64,000 bases of DNA from Sphingobium sp. SYK-6 (GTDB lineage Bacteria; Pseudomonadota; Alphaproteobacteria; Sphingomonadales; Sphingomonadaceae), in NCBI RefSeq assembly GCF_000283515.1, contig NC_015976.1, positions 3,690,501-3,754,500 of the forward strand, given 5' to 3'. Under the pieces are notes generated by a model. It saw only the letters and a program-made list of their open reading frames with translations, was not told the DNA's origin and searched no databases. A program made the translations under genes and the position numbers. Positions 8,479 to 18,529 of the stretch are shown piece by piece; position 1 is the stretch's first letter; each line of letters begins with the position of its first letter.

Positions 8479-9464
8479 ACGGCGCCGCGCCAATCCTGGT
8501 GACTGGCGCGGCCGGCTTCATCGGCCATGCGACCGCCCATCGCCTGCTCGCCCAAGGCGAGCGGGTGATCGGCCTCGACAATTTCAACGATTATTACGAC
8601 CCGGCGCTCAAACGGGCGCGCGCCGCCACATTCCAGTCCTGCCCGGGGTTCCGGATGATCGAGGCGGACATTGCCGATCCCGGCGCGGTCGCCGCGATCA
8701 TGCGCGAACATGGGATCGTGCGGGTCGTGCATCTCGCGGCGCAGGCAGGCGTGCGCTACAGCCTGGACCATCCCTTCTCCTACGAGCGCTCCAACCTGGC
8801 CGGACATCTGGCGGTGCTGGAAGCCTGCCGCCACGCGCCCGGCTTCGCGCATCTCGTCTATGCCTCGTCCAGCTCGGTTTATGGCAGCCGCACCTTCTCG
8901 GGTGCCGGCTTCCGCGAGGACGATGCGGTCGACAAGCCCGCCTCGCTCTATGCGGCGACCAAGCGCGCCTGCGAGCTGATGAGCGAAAGCTATGCCGGCC
9001 TCTACGGCTTCCCGCAGACCGGCCTGCGCTTCTTCACCGTCTATGGGCCATGGGGCCGGCCGGACATGGCCTATTTCAACTTCACGCGCCGGATCCTCGC
9101 GGGGGAGCCAATCGAGGTCTATGGCGAGGGCGCCATGGCGCGCGACTTCACTTATGTCGACGACATCGTCGACGGCCTGGTCGGCGCGCTCGATCATCCG
9201 CCCCCGGCGAACGAGAACCGCATTCTGAACATTGGCGACAACAAGCCCGTGGGCCTCATGGACATGATCGAGATCCTCGAGACCGTCCTTGGCCGCCGCG
9301 CCGAAAAGCTGATGCGCCCCATGCAGCCGGGCGACGTGCCCGCCACCTGGGCGGACATCAGCAAGCTGCGGGATCTGACCGGTTATCAGCCCAAAGTGAT
9401 GCTCGCCGAAGGTTTGCACCGCTTTGCCGCCTGGTATCGAGATTTCTACATGGTTGTCGGATAG
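8475..9464 (+). CDS. NAD-dependent UDP-glucuronate 4-epimerase
   Basis: A 329-residue extended short-chain dehydrogenase. It has TGAAGFIG at the N-terminus, the segment NFNDYYDPALK that is characteristic of UDP-glucuronate 4-epimerases (CapI/Cap1J/GAE group), SSSVYG, and the catalytic YAATK. The expected product is UDP-galacturonate. Being fused by a 4-base overlap to ugd supports UDP-GlcA as substrate. The exact sugar-nucleotide is inferred; WbpP-type UDP-GlcNAc epimerases are related but usually longer. Confidence 0.88.
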   Translation: MNGAAPILVTGAAGFIGHATAHRLLAQGERVIGLDNFNDYYDPALKRARAATFQSCPGFRMIEADIADPGAVAAIMREHGIVRVVHLAAQAGVRYSLDHPFSYERSNLAGHLAVLEACRHAPGFAHLVYASSSSVYGSRTFSGAGFREDDAVDKPASLYAATKRACELMSESYAGLYGFPQTGLRFFTVYGPWGRPDMAYFNFTRRILAGEPIEVYGEGAMARDFTYVDDIVDGLVGALDHPPPANENRILNIGDNKPVGLMDMIEILETVLGRRAEKLMRPMQPGDVPATWADISKLRDLTGYQPKVMLAEGLHRFAAWYRDFYMVVG

Positions 9465-9509
9465 CGCACGCTCATCGTTCGAATGATTCCACAATTGGGG
9501 GGTAACAGG

Positions 9510-10376
9510 TTGAAAATCCGCAAAGCCGTTTTTCCTGTCGCCGGTCTCGGCACCCGTTTTCTTCCTGCAACCAAGGCTGTCCCCAAGGAAATGCTGCCGG
9601 TCGTCGACCGGCCGCTGATCCAGTATGCGGTGGACGAAGCGCTGGAAGCGGGCATCGAGACGATGATCTTCGTCACCGGGCGCAACAAGGGCGCGATCGA
9701 GGACCATTTCGACATCGCCTATGAGCTGGAGCGCACGCAGGCGGACCGGGGCAAGAGCGTGGACGCGCTCGCCGGCACACGGCTGACGCCGGGCAACGCC
9801 ATCTTCGTGCGCCAGCAGGAGCCGCGCGGCCTCGGCCATGCGATCTGGTGCGCGCGCGACATCGTGGGAGACGAGCCCTTCGCGATCATCCTGCCCGACG
9901 AGCTGCTGATCGGCCGCGAAAAGGGCTGCCTTGCCCAGATGGTCGCGCAATATGAGAAGGTCGGCGGCAACCTCGTGTGCGCGCTCGAAGTGCCGATGGA
10001 GGATACGCCGAGCTACGGCGTCATCGACCCGGGTGCGCGCGACGGCGTGCTGACCGAAGTGAAGGGCCTCGTCGAGAAGCCCAGCCTCGGCACCGCGCCT
10101 TCCAACCTCATGCTGCCAGGGCGCTACATCCTCCAGCCCGAAGTGATGGCCCTGCTCGCCACGCAGGAAGCCGGCGCGGGCGGCGAAGTGCAGCTCACCG
10201 ATTCGATGGCGAAGCTGATCGGCCAGCAGCCCTTCCACGGGGTGACGTTCGACGGTGAGCGCTTCGACTGCGGCTCCAAGCTCGGCTTCGCGCAGGCGAA
10301 CTTCGCGCTCGCCTGCCGTGACGGGGCCATGGGCAAGGACCTGCAATCCTGGGCGAAGGCGCTGCTGGCGTCATGA
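9510..10376 (+). CDS. galU: UTP-glucose-1-phosphate uridylyltransferase
   Basis: Makes UDP-glucose from glucose-1-phosphate and UTP. The N-terminal signature AGLGTRFLPATKAVPKEMLP and VDRPLIQYAVDEA are diagnostic of bacterial GalU. The central EVPMEDTPSYGVID and the conserved VEKPSLGTAPSNL follow. The TTG at 9510 is chosen (288 residues) because a GGGGGG run lies 7 bases upstream; the ATG at 9483 has no good ribosome site and adds nine residues. It supplies ugd and glycosyltransferases in the same block. Confidence 0.94.
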   Translation: MKIRKAVFPVAGLGTRFLPATKAVPKEMLPVVDRPLIQYAVDEALEAGIETMIFVTGRNKGAIEDHFDIAYELERTQADRGKSVDALAGTRLTPGNAIFVRQQEPRGLGHAIWCARDIVGDEPFAIILPDELLIGREKGCLAQMVAQYEKVGGNLVCALEVPMEDTPSYGVIDPGARDGVLTEVKGLVEKPSLGTAPSNLMLPGRYILQPEVMALLATQEAGAGGEVQLTDSMAKLIGQQPFHGVTFDGERFDCGSKLGFAQANFALACRDGAMGKDLQSWAKALLAS

Positions 10377-10471
10377 GATGAGCCGGGGGCGGCCCGCCCG
10401 GGGTCGCCCTTCGCCCTTTGTCTCGGCGCCGGGCCCATGATAGAGCCGCACGGTCGATCCGTGGTGGGGCA

Positions 10472-11503
10472 ATGAACGGACATGTACGCTTGAAGCCGGA
10501 TATCTCCGTCATCATCGTCAATTACCGCACAGCCGATCTCGCGATCGCCGCCGTCGAGAGCGTGTTGGCGCGCACCCATGGCGGACGATCCGTGGACGTG
10601 CACCTGATCGACAATGGCTCGGCAGGCGACGATGGCGAGACACTGCGGGCGGCGCATGAGGCGAAGCAGTGGGGCGGCCGGGTGACGCTCCATCTGGAAA
10701 GCGAGAATCACGGCTTCGGGCGCGGCAACAACGTGGTGCTGGAAGCCCTCGCGCGGCGGCCGGACCCGCCATCCTATGTCTTCCTGCTCAACCCCGATGC
10801 GCGGCTCGACAATGAAGCGATCGACATTCTCGCGACATTTCTAGACGATACCCCCTCGGCAGCGGCGGCGGGCGCGTCCGTCGTGCGGCCGGACGGCGAA
10901 CGGGTGACGGCGGCGTTTCGGTTTCCCGGTGCCGCCAGCGAGTTCGCCACGGCCTGCGGGCTGGGCTTCGTCTCCCGCCTGCTGCGCGATTCGCACGTGG
11001 CCATGCCGGCCGACCTGGGCCGACAGCCGGTCGACTGGGTGACCGGCGCCGGTTTCATGATGCGGTTCGATGCGCTGCGGCAGGTCGGCTTCTTCGATCC
11101 CGACTTCTTCCTTTATTTCGAGGAAACCGAGCTGCTCTGGCGGCTGCGGAAGACCGGGCACGCGATCTGGTATGTGCCGGAAGCGCGCGTGGTGCATGTC
11201 GCCGGGGCCGCGACCGGGATGAAGGGCGGGCGCGTGCAGGATCGGCCGCAGCCCGGCTACTGGTACGACAGCTGGCGGCTTTATCATGTAAAAACCCGTG
11301 GCCGGACCGGCGCGCGCCTCGTGGCGCTGGCACGGCTCGGCGGTGCGCTGGTGAACGTCCTGCAGAATGGCCTGCGCGGGCGGGGCGCCACGCTGCCGGC
11401 CCGTTTCTTCCCCGATTTCGGACGCTTCGTCCTTACCCCGCTTTTCCTTGGGGACCCGTTGCTGGCGCGGCCGGACGGGAAGACCGTGCGAGGCCGGCGA
11501 TGA
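10472..11503 (+). CDS. GT2 family glycosyltransferase (rhamnosyltransferase-like)
   Basis: A 343-residue GT-A enzyme. It opens with ISVIIVNYRTADL, has the acidic NPDARLD metal motif near residue 107, a GAGFMMRFDAL acceptor-region segment, and DFFLYFEETELLWRLRKTGH, the pattern of WbbL-type rhamnosyltransferases. The C-terminus is Arg-rich and mildly hydrophobic. The ATG at 10472 is preferred to one at 10418, which would add 18 Arg-rich residues unlike the family. Its stop overlaps the acyltransferase start (ATGA). It probably adds a sugar, possibly rhamnose from the rml pathway, to the polymer repeat; donor and acceptor are not shown by sequence. Confidence 0.85.
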   Translation: MNGHVRLKPDISVIIVNYRTADLAIAAVESVLARTHGGRSVDVHLIDNGSAGDDGETLRAAHEAKQWGGRVTLHLESENHGFGRGNNVVLEALARRPDPPSYVFLLNPDARLDNEAIDILATFLDDTPSAAAAGASVVRPDGERVTAAFRFPGAASEFATACGLGFVSRLLRDSHVAMPADLGRQPVDWVTGAGFMMRFDALRQVGFFDPDFFLYFEETELLWRLRKTGHAIWYVPEARVVHVAGAATGMKGGRVQDRPQPGYWYDSWRLYHVKTRGRTGARLVALARLGGALVNVLQNGLRGRGATLPARFFPDFGRFVLTPLFLGDPLLARPDGKTVRGRR

Positions 11504-12114
11504 GCGGCCCGGCCGAACTTCATCCCGCGCCCAAAGGCAATGCAAAGCCCAAGGCGCCCCCGCTGCCCGACGGTGCGGTGAATGCCAATCCCCCGGGCGT
11601 CGGCTTCTGGAAGCTGGTCGCCGAGGATTTCGCCACGCATGATCGCGACTGGTTCAGCCAGGGCTTCTGGACGCTGTTCTGGCACCGGTTCGGCAACTGG
11701 CGCATGAGCGTTCGCCCGAAGATTCTGCGCGCGCCCTTCACCATCGTCTATCGCGTCATGTTCAAGATGAGCGAGTGGGTCTGCGGCATCAAGCTCTCCT
11801 ACAACGTACCCGTGGGCCGGCGGCTGCGCATCGACCATTTCGGCGGCATCATCATCGGCGCGCGTTCGATCGGCTCGGACGTCTATATCCGGCAGAACAC
11901 GACGATCGGCATCGCGGACCCCTCGGACCAGAACGCCAAGCCGATCATTTGCGACGGCGTCCAGATCGGTGCCGGGGCCGTGATCCTGGGGAACATCACC
12001 ATCGGCGCCAATGCCGTGGTCGGCGCAAACGCCGTGGTGACGAAGGACGTGCCGCCCTGCGCCGTGGTGGGCGGCGTTCCGGCGCGGATCATCCGGATGC
12101 GCGAGCCCGGCTGA
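11500..12114 (+). CDS. Hexapeptide-repeat O-acyltransferase (CysE/colanic-acid acetyltransferase type)
   Basis: A 204-residue protein. Its first 80 residues include a Pro/Lys-rich leader and a helical part (FWTLFWHRFGNWRMS) resembling serine acetyltransferase-like polysaccharide enzymes. The remainder is a left-handed beta-helix with hexapeptide turns (IDHFGGIIIGARS, VQIGAGAVILGNITIGAN) and the terminal PARIIR. The active-site His is probably in RIDHFGG. It likely transfers acetyl groups from acetyl-CoA to the polysaccharide or its precursor. It is translationally coupled to the GT2 gene. Confidence 0.82.
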   Translation: MSGPAELHPAPKGNAKPKAPPLPDGAVNANPPGVGFWKLVAEDFATHDRDWFSQGFWTLFWHRFGNWRMSVRPKILRAPFTIVYRVMFKMSEWVCGIKLSYNVPVGRRLRIDHFGGIIIGARSIGSDVYIRQNTTIGIADPSDQNAKPIICDGVQIGAGAVILGNITIGANAVVGANAVVTKDVPPCAVVGGVPARIIRMREPG

Positions 12115-12310
12115 TCCTCAGCGGGTGCTTCGGCGGCCTCTGAATCATAATGATGCCGAGGGCCAATGGCCCGATTTCTAGGCACCGGCCCCGCTGCCAA
12201 TTCCTCCCTTTGCGCCATCGCACTGCCCGATCGCCATCATCATCCTTGTGCCCGACGGGCCTTGACCGGCCCTTCTTCAAACGGCCGGCCTCCCGCATGT
12301 CTCCCAACGA

Positions 12311-12338
12311 AAAAGGGCGGCCTCATGGAGACCGCCCC
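12311..12338 (-). terminator. Intrinsic terminator of the petABC operon
   Basis: On the minus strand GGGCGG...CCGCCC (12338-12316) forms a stem with a second CTC/GAG arm, followed by five U residues (12315-12311). It lies 33 bases past the petC stop. Confidence 0.8.
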
Positions 12339-12370
12339 TCTTCAATTCACTGGTAGCAAGGCCGCGGGCC

Positions 12371-13210
12371 TCAATGCTCCTTGTTCGCCCAGATGTTCTG
12401 GTAGGACATATAGGCCAAGACGGTCGCGAAGATCAGGAAGACCAGCACCGCGATGCCCGTGCTCTTGCGTGCTTCCATCTTGGGCTCAGCGGCCCACATC
12501 AGGAACGCCGAGACGTCCTTCGCCATCTGGTCAACCGTCGGGCGGGGCTGGCCCTCGCCATAGGTCACCTGCCCCTCGGCCGTCAGCGGCGGCGCCATGG
12601 CGAGGTTGAGGTTGGCGAAATAGGGATTGTAGTGCAGCCCCTCGCCGGTCTTGGAATCGGGGAACTTCCGCAGAAGCTCGGCCGGCTGCGCCTGATAGCC
12701 CGTCAGCAGCGAATAGACATAATTCGCGCCGTCGTGGCGAGCCTTGGCGATCAGCGAGAGATCCGGCGGGATCGCATTGTTGTTCGCCGCGCGGGCCGCC
12801 ACTTCATTGGGATAGACCAGCGGGAACTTGTCCGCGGGCATGCCCTCGCGAGTCGCGGCTTCGCCGGTGTTGGGGTCGATCGAGGGCACCTGACGGGCCT
12901 TGGCGATCGCCTTGATCTCCGCCTCGTTGTAGCCGAGGTCGCTCAGGCTGCGGAACGCGACCTGATGGAGCGAATGGCAAGCCGAGCACACTTCCGTGTA
13001 GACTTGGAAGCCGCGCTGGAGCTGTGCACGGTCATAATGACCGAACGGACCCGTGAAGCTGAACCCGGCCTTGCGCGGATGCTCGTGGAATTCCGTCTCC
13101 GCCGTGGGCTCCGGCGGCGCGCTGACATAGGCCACTGCACCCCAGAGAAAGCTGAGGAGCAGCATGCCCGAGAAGAACAGGCCCACAAGGGCGCCAAGAA
13201 AACGAACCAT
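12371..13210 (-). CDS. petC: Cytochrome c1 of the cytochrome bc1 complex
   Basis: A 279-residue membrane-anchored c-type cytochrome that accepts electrons from the Rieske protein. It has an N-terminal hydrophobic signal/anchor (residues 4-30), the haem attachment site CSACH (75-79), the conserved IPPDLSLIAKARH region, and a MAPPL segment with the probable haem Met ligand. A C-terminal membrane helix (about 252-271) anchors it to the periplasmic face. It is the third gene of petA-petB-petC, 17 bases after petB, and is followed by a terminator. Confidence 0.95.
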   Translation of the reverse strand: MVRFLGALVGLFFSGMLLLSFLWGAVAYVSAPPEPTAETEFHEHPRKAGFSFTGPFGHYDRAQLQRGFQVYTEVCSACHSLHQVAFRSLSDLGYNEAEIKAIAKARQVPSIDPNTGEAATREGMPADKFPLVYPNEVAARAANNNAIPPDLSLIAKARHDGANYVYSLLTGYQAQPAELLRKFPDSKTGEGLHYNPYFANLNLAMAPPLTAEGQVTYGEGQPRPTVDQMAKDVSAFLMWAAEPKMEARKSTGIAVLVFLIFATVLAYMSYQNIWANKEH

Positions 13211-13227
13211 GGACGTCTACCCCCTTG

Positions 13228-14568
13228 TTAGGCCACGCCGGTGGGCTGCGTGTCGCTGCCCATGCCCGGGAGCGCCTCACGCTCGCCCTTGAACTTGCTC
13301 TTCGCCAGCACTGCCTCGGTGATCGAGCCCGGAAGCGGCAGAGGCCGCTCGATGGACGCGATGATCGGCAGAATGATGAGGAAATGCGCGAAATAATAAG
13401 CCGATGCGATCTGGCTGATCATCACATAGGGCTCCGCGGCCGGCGCACCGCCGCAATAGCCCAGCACCAGCACATCAACGATGAGCAGCCACCAGAACTT
13501 CTTGAACAGCGGACGATAGTTGCCCGAGCGGACCGGCGACGTGTCGATCCAGGGCAGGAAGAAGAGCAGCAGGATGGATGCGAACATCGCCAGCACGCCG
13601 AGCAGCTTCGCGGGGATCAGCACCAGGCCCGTGAAGGGAATGGTGAGGTCCATCGTGAAGGCGCGCAGGATCGCGTAGAACGGCCAGAAATACCATTCGG
13701 GCACGATATGGGCCGGCGTCGACATGGGATTGGCCGGGATATAATTGTCCGGGTGGCCCAGCGCGTTCGGCGCGAAGAACAGCAGCAGCGCGAACAGGAT
13801 GAGGAACACGCCTGCCCCGAAGCCATCCTTGGCCGTGTAATAAGGATGGAACGGCACCGTATCCTGCGGGCCCTTCACTTCCACGCCCGTCGGATTGGAC
13901 GAACCGGGAATGTGCAGCGACCAGATGTGCAGGATGATGACGCCCGCGATCACGAAGGGCAGCAGATAGTGCAGCGAGAAGAAGCGGTTGAGCGTGGCAT
14001 TGCCAGGCGCGAAACCGCCCAGCAGCCAGGTCTGGACCGGCTCGCCGACGACCGGGATCGCCGCGAACAGGCCGGTGATGACCTGGGCACCCCAGAAGCT
14101 CATCTGGCCCCAGGGAAGCACATAGCCCATGAAGGCCGTGGCCATCATCAGCAGGAAGATGACGACGCCGAGCAGCCACACCATCTCGCGCGGCGCCTTG
14201 TAGGAGCCGTAATAAAGGCCGCGGAAGATGTGGAGATAAACGACGATGAAGAAGAAGCTCGCGCCGTTGGCATGCGCGTAACGCAGCAGCCAGCCCGAGT
14301 TCACATCGCGCATGATATGCTCGACCGAGTCGAAGGCAACCCCCGCATTCGACGCATAATGCATGGCGAGGATGATGCCGGTGACGAGCTGGATGGTCAG
14401 CGCGAGGCCCGCCAGGACGCCGAAATTCCAGAAATAATTGAGGTTGCGCGGCACGGGATAGCCAGCGCCAACCGCGTTGTAGACGAGGCGCGGAAGGGGC
14501 AGACGCTCGTCCACCCACTTCATCACCGGATGCTTCGGCGTGTAATGCTCAGCCCAGGGAAAGCTCAT
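13228..14568 (-). CDS. petB: Cytochrome b of the cytochrome bc1 complex
   Basis: A 446-residue polytopic protein holding both b haems and the two quinone sites. The His ligands lie in the second and fourth helices ([13 protein letters not shown]...YLHIFRG and [18 protein letters not shown]). The Qo-site motif [11 protein letters not shown] is present. The N-terminus ([13 protein letters not shown]) matches alphaproteobacterial cytochrome b. It is 11 bases downstream of petA. A non-conserved tail of about 20 residues ([12 protein letters not shown]) closes the protein. Confidence 0.97.
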   Translation of the reverse strand: MSFPWAEHYTPKHPVMKWVDERLPLPRLVYNAVGAGYPVPRNLNYFWNFGVLAGLALTIQLVTGIILAMHYASNAGVAFDSVEHIMRDVNSGWLLRYAHANGASFFFIVVYLHIFRGLYYGSYKAPREMVWLLGVVIFLLMMATAFMGYVLPWGQMSFWGAQVITGLFAAIPVVGEPVQTWLLGGFAPGNATLNRFFSLHYLLPFVIAGVIILHIWSLHIPGSSNPTGVEVKGPQDTVPFHPYYTAKDGFGAGVFLILFALLLFFAPNALGHPDNYIPANPMSTPAHIVPEWYFWPFYAILRAFTMDLTIPFTGLVLIPAKLLGVLAMFASILLLFFLPWIDTSPVRSGNYRPLFKKFWWLLIVDVLVLGYCGGAPAAEPYVMISQIASAYYFAHFLIILPIIASIERPLPLPGSITEAVLAKSKFKGEREALPGMGSDTQPTGVA

Positions 14569-14579
14569 TATCTTTTTCC

Positions 14580-15146
14580 TCAGCCTACGAGAATGGCGGT
14601 GTCGGAGGTGAACTGATAGGTCGGCACCAGCAGGTTCAGGGGCGCAGGGCCCTTCCGGATGCGGGCCGCCGTATCATAATGCGAACCGTGGCAGGGGCAG
14701 AAATAACCGCCGAACTCGCCGCGATTCTCGCCTTCGCCAGCCCCGAGCGGCACGCAACCCAGATGGGTGCACACGCCCATGGTGACGAGCCACTGCTTCT
14801 TGCCGTCGACAGTGCGCTCTTCCAGCGTCTGCGGATCACGCAGCGAGCTGGGATCCACAGCGTCGGCCTCGGCGATTTCCTTCGCGGTCAGATGCCGCAC
14901 GAACAGCGGCTGCGAGCGGAACACGGCCTTGATCGCCTGCCCTTCCGCGATGGCCGAGAGATCGACTTCCGTCGTCGCCTGCGCCAGCACGTCCGCGCTG
15001 GGGTTCATCTGGTTGATGAGCGGCGCAAGCACGGCGAGACCGCCGACGCCCGCGAAGCTGACCGCTGCGATATTGATGAAGTCGCGACGCCGGACGCCCT
15101 CGCCTTCACTCACGACAGCTTCCGTCCCTTGCACTTCAGTGGCCAT
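14580..15146 (-). CDS. petA: Rieske iron-sulfur subunit of the cytochrome bc1 complex
   Basis: A 188-residue Rieske protein. The [2Fe-2S] ligands are in CTHLGC (126-131) and CPCHGSHYD (150-158). The N-terminus carries a twin-arginine signal ([15 protein letters not shown], 19-33) whose hydrophobic part stays as membrane anchor, as in other bc1 Rieske proteins. It is the first gene of the pet operon, so its promoter should lie in the 312-base divergent gap to trmL. Confidence 0.96.
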   Translation of the reverse strand: MATEVQGTEAVVSEGEGVRRRDFINIAAVSFAGVGGLAVLAPLINQMNPSADVLAQATTEVDLSAIAEGQAIKAVFRSQPLFVRHLTAKEIAEADAVDPSSLRDPQTLEERTVDGKKQWLVTMGVCTHLGCVPLGAGEGENRGEFGGYFCPCHGSHYDTAARIRKGPAPLNLLVPTYQFTSDTAILVG

Positions 15147-15458
15147 GTAACGTCATTGCCTCCCTTTGCCCGGCCGCCGGCACGAATGCGACGGCGGGCC
15201 TCAATCGCGGATGCGGCCGCCGCTCCGCCATTCTCCCCGACACGGCCGCCTGAGCCTGTGGAGGCCGGAAGGCTGCTGGTCACGGGCATGATGCGACGCG
15301 CCGCGCGCCCGGTTTCCCGGCCGCGTCCGGGCGCCTGATAGCGCCGTTGATCGCGATTTGCCAACCTTCATTTTGTGCGGGCGCACAGCTTTTTTGACCG
15401 GTTGGTGACAGGCGGGACAGGATTGTGGCCCGCGACCCGCAGCGGCTAGAAGCCCCGC
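15147..15458 (+). other. Divergent intergenic region between petA and trmL
   Basis: A 312-base non-coding stretch that must hold the pet operon promoter (minus) and the trmL promoter (plus). Visible elements are a small inverted repeat TGTGCG-GG-CGCACA (15374-15387) followed by GCTTTTTT, and TTGACC at 15394-15399. No convincing gene, tRNA or known riboswitch was seen. Confidence 0.6.
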
Positions 15459-15917
15459 ATGCGCATCGCTCTCTACCAGCCGGACATCGCGGGGAATGTC
15501 GGCACCATCCTGCGGCTCGCGGCGTGCTGGCAAGTGCCGGTCGACATCGTGCTGCCATGCGGCTTCCCCGCCTCGGACGCACAGCTGCGCCGGGCCGCAA
15601 TGGATTATGGCGGCCAGGTCGACGTCACGCGCCATGCCGACTTCGCCGCCTTCGCCGCCACCCGGCTGAATGCCGGCGCCCGGCTCGTCGCCCTCACCAG
15701 CCTGGGCGCGGTCCGGCTGCCGGAGGCCCGATTCGAAGCGACCGACATCCTGCTCCTTGGCCGCGAGAGCGCGGGCCTGCCGCCGGAACTGCATGCGCGC
15801 GCTGACCTGCGCGTGCGCATTCCCATGGCGCCGGGCTTTCGCTCCTTGAATCTCGCCGTCGCAACGGGCATCGCGCTCGGCGAGGCGATGAGGCAAACCG
15901 GCCTCTATCCAGATTGA
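15459..15917 (+). CDS. trmL: tRNA (cytidine(34)-2'-O)-methyltransferase
   Basis: A 152-residue minimal SPOUT (trefoil-knot) methyltransferase that 2'-O-methylates the wobble base of tRNA-Leu isoacceptors using SAM. The three family motifs are seen: MRIALYQPDIAGNVGTILRL at the N-terminus with the conserved Asn, LGRESAGLP near residue 100, and the knot segment RIPMAPGFRSLNLAVA. Length is typical (about 155). It is 44 bases upstream of hemF on the same strand. Confidence 0.93.
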   Translation: MRIALYQPDIAGNVGTILRLAACWQVPVDIVLPCGFPASDAQLRRAAMDYGGQVDVTRHADFAAFAATRLNAGARLVALTSLGAVRLPEARFEATDILLLGRESAGLPPELHARADLRVRIPMAPGFRSLNLAVATGIALGEAMRQTGLYPD

Positions 15918-15961
15918 CCGCCCCGGGAGCATCCCGAGAGGGCAGCGGACCAAGGAAGACC

Positions 15962-16822
15962 ATGCTCGATACGGAACAACAGGCCGCGCGCGACTGGTTC
16001 GAGGCTTTGCGCACGCGCATATGCGCGGAATTCGAGGCCATCGAGCGCGAAGCGGGAAGCGATGCCGCCTTCAACTATCTCTCCTGGTGGCGGGAGGCGG
16101 ACGGACAGCCGGCCGGCCCCATCGAGGAAGGCGGCGCGGGCGGCGGCGTGCGCGGCGTGATGAAAGGCAAGGTGTTCGAGAAGGTCGGCGTCAACGTCTC
16201 GACCGTGGGCGGCGCCTTCTCGCCCGAGTTCGCCCGGACCATCCACGGCGCCGGGGACGAAGCGCCCGGCTTCTTCGCCACCGGGATCAGCCTCGTCGCG
16301 CACATGGCCAATCCCCATGTGCCCGCCGTCCACATGAACACGCGCATGCTGGTCACCACCAAGCGCTGGTTCGGCGGCGGCGCGGACCTCAATCCGCCCA
16401 TCCCTTATGCCGAGGACACTGCCGATTTCCACGCGGCCTTCCGCGCGGCCTGCGAGGCGCACGAGGCGGGCGACTATCCGCGCTTCAGCAAATGGGCGGA
16501 GGATTATTTCTACATTCCTCACCGCCAGGTGCATCGCGGCGTGGGCGGCATCTTCTACGATCATCTCGAAGGCGAATTCGACGCGACCTTCGCTTTCACC
16601 CGCGCCGTGGGCGAAGCGTTCCTCGACGTGTTCCCCCGGATCGTCCGGCGGCGCATGAACATACCCTGGACCCCGGAAGAGGAAGCGCACCTGCTCGAGT
16701 GGCGCGGGCGCTATGTCGAGTTCAACCTCGTCCATGACCGGGGCACGCTGTTCGGCCTGAAGACCGGCGGCAATATCGACGCCATCCTGATGAGCCTGCC
16801 GCCCCGCGTCACCTGGGCGTGA
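15962..16822 (+). CDS. hemF: Oxygen-dependent coproporphyrinogen III oxidase
   Basis: A 286-residue cytoplasmic enzyme that decarboxylates two propionates of coproporphyrinogen III to give protoporphyrinogen IX using O2. Diagnostic segments are GGVRGVMKGKVFEKVGVNVS, TTKRWFGGGADLNPPIPY, the HRGVGGIFYDHLEG region and YVEFNLVHDRGTLFGLKTGG. The ATG at 15962 has AAGGA just upstream; a TTG at 15914 overlapping the trmL stop would add 16 residues without a ribosome site. The O2 dependence fits an aerobic organism. Confidence 0.96.
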   Translation: MLDTEQQAARDWFEALRTRICAEFEAIEREAGSDAAFNYLSWWREADGQPAGPIEEGGAGGGVRGVMKGKVFEKVGVNVSTVGGAFSPEFARTIHGAGDEAPGFFATGISLVAHMANPHVPAVHMNTRMLVTTKRWFGGGADLNPPIPYAEDTADFHAAFRAACEAHEAGDYPRFSKWAEDYFYIPHRQVHRGVGGIFYDHLEGEFDATFAFTRAVGEAFLDVFPRIVRRRMNIPWTPEEEAHLLEWRGRYVEFNLVHDRGTLFGLKTGGNIDAILMSLPPRVTWA

Positions 16823-16858
16823 ACGCAGGAGCCTGATTCAGGAAAGAAGAGGCGCCGA

Positions 16859-17611
16859 TCAGGACCAGGATCGTGCAGCCGGCGCCGCGGCAGCGCGATA
16901 GAGCGCCGCCGTCACCAGCACGATGATCAGCGAGAGCACGGTCTCAAGCAGCGAGCCCACCAGCGTCATGGCGAAATCGGCGGCGTCCCGCGGCAGCAAC
17001 AGCTCCGCAATGACCCCGGTGACGGATGTCGCGACGAGGCTGATGACCAGCATGACGCAGAAGATGAGCGCCAGCAGCGCGAAGATGCGCCAGCCATTGC
17101 CCCGCGTGAGCTGCGCGCTGCGCTGCAGGATGAGAAGCGGATTGGTCAGCCGCTCGGCCGCCGCAACGGGCGCGATCAGCGCCAGACGGCCGATCAGGTA
17201 GAAACCCGGCAGCATGAACAGAAAGAGGCCCGCCGAGACGCCGAGCCCCTGCATGATCCGTGCGAGGAAGAAGCCGGGCAGCAACAGCAGCGCGGCCTGG
17301 AGCGATTCGCGCACCGTCAGCCGCTCGGCGCGCAGCAGCAGCGATTGCAGCGCCAGCATGCCGAAGGACGTGACGGCACTGTAAACCAGCATCACCGGCC
17401 AGTTGAGCGTCGCATATTCGGCGAGCCGCAGCATCAGCTCCGGGCCGGTCGGCTCGGCGCCCGCCGGCGCGGCGGGCAGGACCATGAACTGCTCCGCCAC
17501 GAGGCTGGGCAGCAGCAGGAACATGCCGGCGATGGCCGTCAGCAGGTCCCGATTGGCATTGCCCATGGCCCTGGCATCCGCCCAGACGAGATTGAGATCG
17601 ATCTTGTTCAA
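16859..17611 (-). CDS. Polytopic membrane protein (GPDPase membrane-domain/YciC-like)
   Basis: A 250-residue protein with about six hydrophobic segments, for example [17 protein letters not shown] (about 24-40), [38 protein letters not shown] and two C-terminal helices. The motif [18 protein letters not shown] and then [14 protein letters not shown] resembles the membrane domain named glycerophosphoryl diester phosphodiesterase membrane domain, but no phosphodiesterase domain is present. The TTG at 17611 is chosen because AGGAG lies 9 bases upstream; longer in-frame sequence runs antisense to lipB. Function unknown; it diverges from lipB by 104 bases. Confidence 0.72.
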   Translation of the reverse strand: MNKIDLNLVWADARAMGNANRDLLTAIAGMFLLLPSLVAEQFMVLPAAPAGAEPTGPELMLRLAEYATLNWPVMLVYSAVTSFGMLALQSLLLRAERLTVRESLQAALLLLPGFFLARIMQGLGVSAGLFLFMLPGFYLIGRLALIAPVAAAERLTNPLLILQRSAQLTRGNGWRIFALLALIFCVMLVISLVATSVTGVIAELLLPRDAADFAMTLVGSLLETVLSLIIVLVTAALYRAAAAPAARSWS

Positions 17612-17715
17612 CGATGTTCGCTCCTGCTGGGCGCTCGATAGGCAAATTCCCGGGCCAGTGCCAGAGGCGGCGCGGCGCTTGCGAAAATTCGCCGCGCGCC
17701 CCATCTGCCAGAGCG

Positions 17716-18432
17716 ATGTCGCTTTCCTCTCCCCTGCCTGCCAGTCTCGCGAGCGCCACAGGCCCGGCAGCCGCGATCGACTGGCGCGTCGAGCCGGGCT
17801 TCCTCGATTATGAGGCAGGCCTCGCCGACATGGAGTCGCGCGCTGCCGCCATTGCGCAAGGCGCCGCGCCCGAGCGCATCTGGCTGGTCGAGCATCCCCC
17901 GCTCTACACGGCCGGCACCAGCGCGCAGGCAAGCGATCTCCTGGCGCCGCGCTTTCCGGTGCACGTCACCGGGCGGGGCGGCCAATATACCTATCACGGG
18001 CCGGGACAGCGGGTCGTCTATCTCAATCTTGACCTGGCCCGGCGCGGCCGCGACGTGCGGCGCTTCGTCCAGGGGCTGGAGCAATGGATGATCGCCGCGC
18101 TCGGCGACCTGGGCGTGACGGCGTGGACGGCGGACGGGCGGGTCGGCGTCTGGACGACGGGGCCGGACGGCACCGAAGCGAAGATCGGCGCGATCGGCGT
18201 GCGGCTGCGCAAATGGGTGACGCTGCATGGACTCGCCATCAATGTCGCGCCCGATCTCGCGCATTATGACGGCATCGTCCCCTGCGGCATCCGCGCCTTC
18301 GGCGTCACCAGCCTGCAGGATCTCGGCCTTGCCGCCGACATGGCCCGGCTGGATGCCGCGCTGGCGGCGCATCTGCCGGCCATGCTGTCCGCCATCGGGA
18401 CGATACCAACGGACGATTCATCGCACACTTGA
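17716..18432 (+). CDS. lipB: Lipoyl(octanoyl) transferase
   Basis: Transfers octanoyl groups from acyl carrier protein to lipoyl domains of 2-oxoacid dehydrogenases and the glycine cleavage system. The 238-residue protein has the motif [13 protein letters not shown], the catalytic Lys in [12 protein letters not shown] and the catalytic Cys in GIVPCGI. The ATG at 17716 begins [10 protein letters not shown]; an upstream ATG at 17614 would add a basic stretch not seen in LipB. Length is typical. Confidence 0.95.
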   Translation: MSLSSPLPASLASATGPAAAIDWRVEPGFLDYEAGLADMESRAAAIAQGAAPERIWLVEHPPLYTAGTSAQASDLLAPRFPVHVTGRGGQYTYHGPGQRVVYLNLDLARRGRDVRRFVQGLEQWMIAALGDLGVTAWTADGRVGVWTTGPDGTEAKIGAIGVRLRKWVTLHGLAINVAPDLAHYDGIVPCGIRAFGVTSLQDLGLAADMARLDAALAAHLPAMLSAIGTIPTDDSSHT

Positions 18433-18529
18433 GGGTCCGGCCTCGCGAAACTAAGGTCCGCCTTTCGCGGTCGCCGCTCGGGTCTCATCAATAATGGCAC
18501 ATGGCCGCCCCGACAGGAGAAGAACAGAA

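Noticed and set aside
1..12114. Calling the locus a complete gellan/welan-type sphingan cluster
   Set aside because: The Wzz, kinase and rml genes fit, but the polymerase, flippase and most glycosyltransferases are not in the window, so the polymer type cannot be named.
15349..15387. TTGATCGCGATTTG and a TGTGCG-GG-CGCACA hairpin followed by T residues between petA and trmL
   Set aside because: The first matches only one half of an FNR box. The hairpin looks like a small terminator, but no gene lies upstream on that strand and the loop is only two bases.
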